NCBI GenBank assembly: GCA_047619685.1
Contig: JBLHLC010000056.1
Location: forward strand, 1-20,288
DNA: 20,288 bases
DNA from: JABDJZ01 sp047619685
GTDB lineage: Bacteria; Bacteroidota; Rhodothermia; Rhodothermales; UBA10348
Reading direction: 5' to 3'
Shown: one piece after another, positions 14,901-20,288 of the stretch
Position numbering within the stretch: the stretch's first letter is position 1
Layout: each line of letters begins with the position of its first letter
Notes under the pieces: model-generated
Told to the model about the DNA's origin: nothing
What the model saw: only the letters and a program-made list of their open reading frames with translations
The model's database searches: none
Program-made: the position numbers and the translations under genes

Positions 14901-17900
14901 CGTGATGCTCGCGGACTTCATGGCCTCCGAGAAAGTGACGGTCACCAGAGAGAACGGTGATACCTCTTGCTGGTCCGCCGCGGGAATTGACGAGACCACC
15001 GTAGGCGCATTCTGATCGGGCGGACGGGTGGTGAAGACCGATGTGAAGTCCGAGGACTGCACATTTCCGGCATCATCCATAGTGCCGGAGATGGTGACTA
15101 CGTACGACGTTTCTTCAAGCAGTTCGTTCGGTGGCGTCGCCACCGCGACCTTGCGGCCGGTCTTGCTCAGCGTGAGCTGCAGTGGCTCTGCCGTCGTACC
15201 GCCCACGGGTCGGATCATGGCCGTAATGGTCGACTCGACTACCCGCTCCGAGAACGTAAGACTGATGGTAGGATTCAGCGACGCCGCCTCCGGGTCCTGA
15301 CCGACTACAATGCGTGCAACGGTGGGAGGAGCCGTATCGATGTTCGTGACAAAATTGGCCGTCTCGACATTCGTCCCTACGGAAATCTCCGTCACCTCGG
15401 ACCGGTCGTCGTCAGCGCTCTCGTTTGTCCCGTTCCAGTACTCCTCAAGGAAATCACGCTCATTGGCGTACGTATCCATCGTTCGGCTGATACGGGCTGG
15501 AGTCAGCGGGATCTTGTCGGCGAAGACGCTGCCATCCAAGGCAAAGAGGCCAAGACGATATGTGCCAGCCGGCAGAAAGCGTACCGCGTAGTTGCCATTC
15601 CTGTCCGAGTACGCGTGAACGCTCTGGGTGGGATCATTGACATCGATCGCAATCACCAACGCGCCACCAACCGGCATCCCCGGCGTAGCGACGTTTCCGC
15701 TTGTGACCTGTCCCGCGATGCTTCCGTAGCCCGACTCGACACCAGCGTCGGCGTACTTCCTCAAGAGTGCCGCACGATCGTCGATCTTGATGTCTCTTGC
15801 ATCCTTGGGCAGGTTGTAGAACATCGTTGAACTCGGTGGGCCGGCATGAATCAGGCCCAGCACATGTCCCAGTTCGTGCGTGACAACTCCCTGGATATCA
15901 TGATCCTTCGTGGACACGGCGGTGCTGAATGCTCCCAGTTCCCCGGACGATCCGGTCACGGGGTGGAATCGCGCATTCAGTACAATGTCGGCCGAGACCA
16001 CTTTGGCGCTCTCCGGGTCTCCGCTGGGCCCGACACGGAGTAGCTTGGAGGCCACTCCGAGTGTCGAGCGACCCAGGAAGAGCGGGTCATCCCCAAGTGT
16101 AATCGTGTTCTCTGAGTCCCCGATAGATGCCTGGTCAACTCCCGGTGTGACGGCATCAAAGGCGATGAGTAAACTCACATTGGTCTGCGCCCCGGTCATG
16201 GTTCGCCACGTCGTGAACGCGTCGTTTACAGCTGCCTTAGCCCCCGGAAGCATGGCTTCCAGTGAGGGGCTCAATCGGAAGGTCAGCTCAGCCACCACAT
16301 CCTGACTCTCTGGGAGACTGAATCGGTAGACCTGGCCGCGCTCCTCGTGGGCCACGAAGAGCCTGCTCTTCGGACCTATAGCCAGACTGTTTTCGAACCC
16401 GGACGCAGCGGGCAACGCCATGAATTCGGTCGGAGCCAGGTCGCTGGGCTTTCCTGACAGTACCTGGGTTGCGGTCGTCGCGTAGAGTCGGCCATCCTCT
16501 GCGAACGCGAGCGAGCTCGGGAGATCCTGAAGTGTCCAGACAGTGGAGTAGGTGCTCCTTCCCTCCAGGTGGAGGACGGTAGCCACGCCCCCTCCACTTA
16601 TTCCGGAGACATAAAGATTTCCGTCTGCATCAAAGACTATCGCGGTCAGCGCAATGACCCCAGCAGGTGCAGTGGAGAACGGGACAAAGCTCCCCGCTTG
16701 ATCGCCACTTGCATAAATTTCTGGTCCGGCTACTACATACAAATAGCCATCCCGGCCTATGGCGCCACCCGTGGCGTCGGCCAGAAACGTCGGTCCGGAT
16801 CCTCCGATTCGTTCGACCATCTGATCGTGGATAGCAAACAGTTCGGTGTCTGACTGCACGAGGTCATCGACAATAGTGCCCGCTCCAAAGTCCGCAACGG
16901 AACCTGGGTAAGCGATTCCGTTCTGATCATAGCGGGCCACGACACCGTTGGAAGCCACGAGGAAATCTCCGTTCGGAGCGGCTTCGACGGCCCGAGGCCG
17001 ATCAACGGGAGTGAATCCCTCGTCGACGACTGTGGCAACGGTATACCCACGCGGTACAAAGTCGACCACGGTTAACGGACCTGAGAACTCCGACGTATTT
17101 CCGTCCGAATCCGTTACGGTGGCCACCAGCCGGTCGCCGACCACCAGGCTACTTCCGTCAAATTGGACACGATTGGATTGATTGGCCGTAACGCTCCCGG
17201 GAGAGAGGACCAACGAGGTTAGGAAAGAACGGCCCTCTTCGGAGTCCGCATCACTATTGAAAACCTCGACCGTCAGGTCCAGTCCATGCGGGGTAAGTGT
17301 GTAATCCAGCGTGACTGTGCCATCGTCCAGACGTTTGGCGCTTAGGAGGACGGGCGCCAGGATTCCTCCGTTGACACCAGAGGCCTCGTCCAGGGTAATA
17401 CCAGGCCCGACATTCTCGAACATGGAATTCTGGGAGATCAGGTTCCGCACGGGAGGGAATGCACCGCCACCCAGGGCCATTCCAATCCCGAGATCCTCAT
17501 TATACGCGATGACATTGTCGATGAATTGGTTGTCGTTCGCGCCCTTCTGGAGGAATATGCCGCCGTCGGTATTCGGGAGTCCAGCGGTGCCATCGGCTGT
17601 TGTGCCGATGAGATTGCCGCGCACGATCCATGCGGTTGATTGCTGAGAGTTGGTCCCGGAGCTGAGTGAAATCCCGCGCTGGTTGCCGGAGATCAGATTG
17701 CGCATCAGCGGGTCGGCGCCGCCGATCAAATTGCGCGAACCCTGGTTACTCGCGATCCCTCGGAATTGCCCCCGGCTGTCAGCGCGCAAAAGTGCGGCGG
17801 TACCGGCGGCATTCGTGCCGATGTAGTTCCCGTAGACAAAGTTGTCATTGCCGGCCGGCTGAAACTCGACCCCGAAGGCGTTGCCAGATATCAGGTTGCG

Positions 17901-20288
17901 ACTGGCCGGCGTCAGACCGCCAATTGTATTTCCGCTGGTGATATTCACAACCCCCGAATAATTCGGGACGGCAGCGGTGCCGGCGGCATTGGTGCCGAGG
18001 AAATTGCCCTCGACCGAGTGGCCGCCAGACTGCAGGAAAATAGCCCAGGAGGCGCCGGCAGGATTGCTGAAGCCGTTGACCGCAAGTCCGCGAACGGTAC
18101 TGGCCGGTCCCTGCAGTTTGATTCCACTCGAACTGGTGAGCCCCGAACCATCGATGACGATCTTGATCACGGCATTCGTCCCGGCCGAGAAGACGTTCGT
18201 GTTCGCGGACGCGCCGGGCTGGGTGTAGCCGTCGATCAGTACCGCACCGGTCACGTCGGGCAGGGCCGTGGCGGGCGAAATGATGTGAGGACCCGGGCCC
18301 ATTCCAGTGATATTGAACGTAATCGAGTCCAGTCCCGGGTTGGTGTTGGCAAAGTTGATGGCTTCCCGGAGCGATCCGAGCCCGCTGTCATCAGTGTTGG
18401 TAACCATGAGCGGGCTGACGCTGGCGCCAAGCTGAATCGCGTCCAACGTCATGGTCCCGGTAATCCCGAGGTTTTGGTGGTGCACTCCGGCAACCCAATC
18501 CCCGCTCGCGGGGGCATTCGCAATGGTCCCCGAGAGAGTCCCCAGCACCGATGTGACGGCCTCCGAAAAGGCCACGGAATAGAAATCATCGTAGGTGGTC
18601 AATGTCACGGACAACGGAGTACTCCCGTCGTAGGTATCCCATTCGAACTGAGCCTTGATCGAGGCCGCTCCATTGATGCGTGACACTACCAGTCCGTGTC
18701 TCGTGTTGCCGTATGTCGGCTCGCTAGTTTTGTGATTGATGGCGATGTAGATGCCGTCCGAATTCGATCCGAATTTTGGCAAGAACGAGGATTCCGTTCC
18801 TGCTCCCGCTTTGCCTGCCGGCCGGATCCCGACCCATGTTCGGCTGAGTTCGTTCGGCAGGGCGGCCCCGGCTATGCTGTTCGAAATGCCGTCGATGACC
18901 CAGGTAACGCTTGTGGGAGCGCTGCCAAAGGGATCGAACAAGTCGTTGCTCTCAATGGCGAAAGTCGCGTGATTTGTTGTCGTTAGGGTAACAACCCCGG
19001 CATTCTCGGTCACCGCCCCTTGTCCGATGCGGGTGAATCCGCTCCCGACACCCGCCGTATTCGTGGTTAGCACGTCGTCGTCGAACAGATCCTCAAATTC
19101 GGTCACAAGGACCGGTGCGGCAATTGTGACGGGCGTAGATAATTCTGAGGTATTCCCCTGAGAGTCTGTCGCCGTTGCCCGGAGCACGCCCCCCAACCGG
19201 GCGCCGAGATTCTCCGCGCCGAGATACACGATCGTCCGGGCGCCGGCTGCAGCCACTTGGTAGGAATCGCTGGGATAGGAGCCCAGATCCAGAAACACGC
19301 CGTCGACCAAGAACTCAACTGCGATCGGGCTCGTGACGTCTGTGTCTATGGAATAGATGACGCGAAGGTCAGTGCCGTTGAGCAGCTCCGCGGCTGTAAT
19401 CACCGGGGAGTTCTGTCCGTTATTCGCACCCGTATCCACGTCGCCCGCGTCGTTGGCGGTAACTCCAATGGGCGCGAGGTCAACGTCCTGACCGTTGTTG
19501 ATGAACGTGTTTCTGCGAAAAGCATTTCCCGTTCCGCTGTTCGCCAGGATGCCGGTGGCGTAATTGGCAATGATGTTTGCCTGACCGGGGTCCGTACCCC
19601 CAATCTGGTTATTGCTTCCCGAGCTTATAAAGACACCGTTGCCCGCTCCCTGAGCCAGGTTGTCGCCCTGCGGATTTGTCCCAAGCCAATTGCCCTGAAC
19701 CACATTGGCGTCGGCTGCTCCAAAGGCAAACCGAACTTCGCCCACGATGGTGTTTCCAGTGACGAAGTTGCCGTCGGCCTGGTTGAACGAGATGGCTTGG
19801 TCTCCGCTCACCAGACGACTTCTACCGTCAGCCGTCGTGCCGAAACGGTTGTTCCGAATCGTGTTTCCCGTAGCAGCCGGTTCGAAGTGTATACCCTGTT
19901 CTCTCGAGGCCGAGAAGAGGCTGTTTTCGACGATGGTCCCAGAGCCACTTGAAAAAGAGATGCAGTGGCGTCCGCAGCGTCGTGGCGCCCGGGCAGTCCC
20001 CGCAAAATTAGTCCCACCGTAGACCCGCTCGACAAGATTGTTGCTGCTCCTGATCCGAAGCGGATCGGTGAAGCCTGCCAGCACAATGCCTCTTACGGTC
20101 GAGCCGTCCGAGCCGGTATTCAGATACAGACCTGAGGTTGATGGGGGGAGCGCAGCCTCTTGGGCATCCAGCGCTATCCGGAGGTCGTAGTCCTCTATGT
20201 TGCCTGTGCAGCTAGCTCCAGGCTGGCTGCAACCATCGATGACGACAGGCTGCGTGATGGAAGGCAGAGACACACCGTCCGCAAACGA
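11958..20288 (-). CDS. Giant secreted mosaic protein: beta-helix, matrixin-like protease, Ig-like, YVTN propeller, T9SS tail (5' end outside window)
   Basis: At least 2776 residues are encoded; the frame is open through the right edge (SFADG precedes the GTG at 20273), so the true start is not seen. Approximate residues, counted from 20273, are as follows. Parallel beta-helix repeats of CSLREA/NosD type lie at 1-275 and 620-960 (NTDDSGLGSLREAINFANTN; NxIGG and RNLISGN repeats), with Ig-like and lectin-like parts between. An NHL-like propeller covers 1075-1320. A matrixin-like metalloprotease covers 1325-1510, with HELGHVLGLIH at 1466-1476 (15846-15878) followed by an STMF Met-turn. Then come a carboxypeptidase-regulatory-like domain (1515-1580), three Big_5-like domains (1648-1975), IPT/TIG (1978-2060), a YVTN propeller with 20-residue PDG units (2063-2475) and charged helices (2495-2660). 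The C-terminus is a type IX sorting domain (SPNYPNPFNPVTTIEF; last residues VQRMVLMK). It is probably surface-attached or released. Substrate and role are unknown; adhesion or matrix degradation is a guess. Confidence 0.92.
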   Translation of the reverse strand, partial: SFADGVSLPSITQPVVIDGCSQPGASCTGNIEDYDLRIALDAQEAALPPSTSGLYLNTGSDGSTVRGIVLAGFTDPLRIRSSNNLVERVYGGTNFAGTARAPRRCGRHCISFSSGSGTIVENSLFSASREQGIHFEPAATGNTIRNNRFGTTADGRSRLVSGDQAISFNQADGNFVTGNTIVGEVRFAFGAADANVVQGNWLGTNPQGDNLAQGAGNGVFISSGSNNQIGGTDPGQANIIANYATGILANSGTGNAFRRNTFINNGQDVDLAPIGVTANDAGDVDTGANNGQNSPVITAAELLNGTDLRVIYSIDTDVTSPIAVEFLVDGVFLDLGSYPSDSYQVAAAGARTIVYLGAENLGARLGGVLRATATDSQGNTSELSTPVTIAAPVLVTEFEDLFDDDVLTTNTAGVGSGFTRIGQGAVTENAGVVTLTTTNHATFAIESNDLFDPFGSAPTSVTWVIDGISNSIAGAALPNELSRTWVGIRPAGKAGAGTESSFLPKFGSNSDGIYIAINHKTSEPTYGNTRHGLVVSRINGAASIKAQFEWDTYDGSTPLSVTLTTYDDFYSVAFSEAVTSVLGTLSGTIANAPASGDWVAGVHHQNLGITGTMTLDAIQLGASVSPLMVTNTDDSGLGSLREAINFANTNPGLDSITFNITGMGPGPHIISPATALPDVTGAVLIDGYTQPGASANTNVFSAGTNAVIKIVIDGSGLTSSSGIKLQGPASTVRGLAVNGFSNPAGASWAIFLQSGGHSVEGNFLGTNAAGTAAVPNYSGVVNITSGNTIGGLTPASRNLISGNAFGVEFQPAGNDNFVYGNYIGTNAAGTAALLRADSRGQFRGIASNQGSRNLIGGADPLMRNLISGNQRGISLSSGTNSQQSTAWIVRGNLIGTTADGTAGLPNTDGGIFLQKGANDNQFIDNVIAYNEDLGIGMALGGGAFPPVRNLISQNSMFENVGPGITLDEASGVNGGILAPVLLSAKRLDDGTVTLDYTLTPHGLDLTVEVFNSDADSEEGRSFLTSLVLSPGSVTANQSNRVQFDGSSLVVGDRLVATVTDSDGNTSEFSGPLTVVDFVPRGYTVATVVDEGFTPVDRPRAVEAAPNGDFLVASNGVVARYDQNGIAYPGSVADFGAGTIVDDLVQSDTELFAIHDQMVERIGGSGPTFLADATGGAIGRDGYLYVVAGPEIYASGDQAGSFVPFSTAPAGVIALTAIVFDADGNLYVSGISGGGVATVLHLEGRSTYSTVWTLQDLPSSLAFAEDGRLYATTATQVLSGKPSDLAPTEFMALPAASGFENSLAIGPKSRLFVAHEERGQVYRFSLPESQDVVAELTFRLSPSLEAMLPGAKAAVNDAFTTWRTMTGAQTNVSLLIAFDAVTPGVDQASIGDSENTITLGDDPLFLGRSTLGVASKLLRVGPSGDPESAKVVSADIVLNARFHPVTGSSGELGAFSTAVSTKDHDIQGVVTHELGHVLGLIHAGPPSSTMFYNLPKDARDIKIDDRAALLRKYADAGVESGYGSIAGQVTSGNVATPGMPVGGALVIAIDVNDPTQSVHAYSDRNGNYAVRFLPAGTYRLGLFALDGSVFADKIPLTPARISRTMDTYANERDFLEEYWNGTNESADDDRSEVTEISVGTNVETANFVTNIDTAPPTVARIVVGQDPEAASLNPTISLTFSERVVESTITAMIRPVGGTTAEPLQLTLSKTGRKVAVATPPNELLEETSYVVTISGTMDDAGNVQSSDFTSVFTTRPPDQNAPTVVSSIPAADQQEVSPFSLVTVTFSEAMKSASITNAGNVVLRAAGGSAVTGRVDIPASNVLAFSPDAALAEGTVYEVVLTNLQDVPGNTMPQAILRFETAADSQPTLLDFGPANMAGNISPETKLFLDFSEPIAVPVEPATYPVMLERNGSVITGEFVLINDGTRLVFTPTESLDQGVSYDIVVSPGLEDASTLPVDVDLDGDVPGVQTFRSWAFSTGSDGFSLSVLSPSTAALGSIVTIEGTGFSPEFQQNAVTFSGGATAEVTRSTVSSITAVVPDGAQNGPVTVTVPSGSGNTLEFTLYVEPATFDTALKLSQTESAPTDVEVSPDGTIAIVPNSKSGTVSLINVDTGEVRTVTVEDTPLRVALTPDGERAYVTNYNSQSVSVIDVACGLATGLGCVQSIPVGFNPIGIDIAPDGSRVYVANYSSKSVSVIDAIPTSGTFNKAIRTIKTDEAVTEVFTDPDGAIRYLTSEAGTSASEASPDGALGRLQTDSSPTDVEAHPDGTGIFVGTNFGAIAIEVNLEVDPANWGVTLLVTDSHSSASEISPDGGVTILRTDGSGSSTQTDPDGAGRIASTESTVSDVEASPDGTVVHFVTGGGELLIYAIPESPYSGEYQAITRTGTDAAASEVETSPDGSLLYVTSYETSTVSIYKFGAGLSSAESDPIQVAGSDYGLVLLEVIQVGLQPQGLAYSPVNNIAVIANTGSDNVTILSFESLTASELEGDTEIDPDANLNGIPDSRESIAAQLDLLEETAPKKDGKDYEKALKHAEANLDAKLWTEEANPSEKHGNKVFDNDKQILKALQKVIERNGFETAIAAALTELTVQLDRDIATLAIESAQADIDALVCDAGKKGQPKASKCDRQLESAQKELEKALAELDKAEDEIAQGDIDKAVDHFKMVWEHAAKSSDDAAGKGFFETEEELPLEFDLSPNYPNPFNPVTTIEFALPESIDVRLEVFDVLGRRVQTLVNGPMDAGYHSVQFNAERLASGIYLYRIQAGAYAKVQRMVLMK
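13233..13412 (-). repeat. Three exact 20-residue PDG units, second block of the giant gene
   Basis: Exactly 180 bases encode GVTLLVTDSHSSASEISPDG, GVTILRTDGSGSSTQTDPDG and AGRIASTESTVSDVEASPDG. The shared pattern is small-hydrophobic start, Thr/Ser-Asp/Glu at positions 7-8 and Pro-Asp-Gly at 18-20. It is separated from the first block by 75 bases (25 residues). Confidence 0.88.
13488..13667 (-). repeat. Three exact 20-residue PDG units, first block of the giant gene
   Basis: Exactly 180 bases encode AIRTIKTDEAVTEVFTDPDG, AIRYLTSEAGTSASEASPDG and ALGRLQTDSSPTDVEAHPDG. Isolated copies of the same unit occur at the start of the propeller (ALKLSQTESAPTDVEVSPDG) and near its end (AITRTGTDAAASEVETSPDG), each followed by ordinary propeller strands. 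Confidence 0.88.

Noticed and set aside
17766..18683. A 305-residue plus-strand open frame inside the giant gene
   Set aside because: It is antisense to clear beta-helix and lectin-like coding sequence. Long shadow frames are expected from the repetitive, GC-rich codons.

Overview
This window looks like chromosomal DNA from a member of the Bacteroidota/Rhodothermota (FCB) assemblage. Three things suggest this: a C-terminal type IX secretion sorting domain with an NYPNPFNP motif, a TonB-dependent receptor with an N-terminal carboxypeptidase-regulatory-like domain, and a 'MIGQ..YRI' serine/threonine kinase carrying TPR repeats. A Rhodothermales-type marine bacterium is my best guess, but this is inferred from protein style only.

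Layout, left to right. (1) 1-823 (-) is the 5' part of a TonB-dependent receptor, divergent from a DeoR-family regulator at 990-1754 (+). The 166-bp gap holds a plausible promoter and an 18-bp near-palindrome lying over the deoR start codon. (2) 1755-5087 is a gene graveyard. It holds a 5'-truncated paralogue of the giant gene at the right end (about 1867-4372, with an in-frame TAG and a frameshift), a doubly truncated CorC/HlyC-type CBS-domain fragment (+), and the C-terminal part of an AbiEi-family antitoxin (-). (3) 5088-8894 (-) is an intact, tightly packed operon: a small-conductance mechanosensitive channel, a RimB-like retropepsin ('ATP-dependent zinc protease'), a RimK-like ATP-grasp ligase fused to an RCK_C (TrkA_C) domain, and an aspartoacylase/succinylglutamate-desuccinylase-like hydrolase. 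(4) 9038-9847 (-) holds the two ends of an FtsX/MacB-like ABC permease whose middle is deleted. (5) 9990-11786 (+) is a transmembrane Ser/Thr kinase with TPRs. It converges, across a strong bidirectional hairpin terminator at about 11899-11943, on (6) an enormous secreted mosaic protein (11958 to beyond 20288, -). That protein contains beta-helix repeats, a propeller, a matrixin-like metalloprotease, Ig-like domains, a YVTN propeller, a helical region and a type IX sorting tail.

The two most interesting signals are the following. First, the channel/retropepsin/RimK-RCK_C/deacylase operon looks like a write-and-erase system for amino-acid tagging, possibly linked to osmotic or ion state. Second, both the giant protein and its broken paralogue carry blocks of exact 20-residue units ending in PDG. 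These units correspond to the outer-strand/loop/inner-strand part of a YVTN blade without its two central strands.

No rRNA, tRNA, CRISPR array, insertion sequence or replication origin was recognised.
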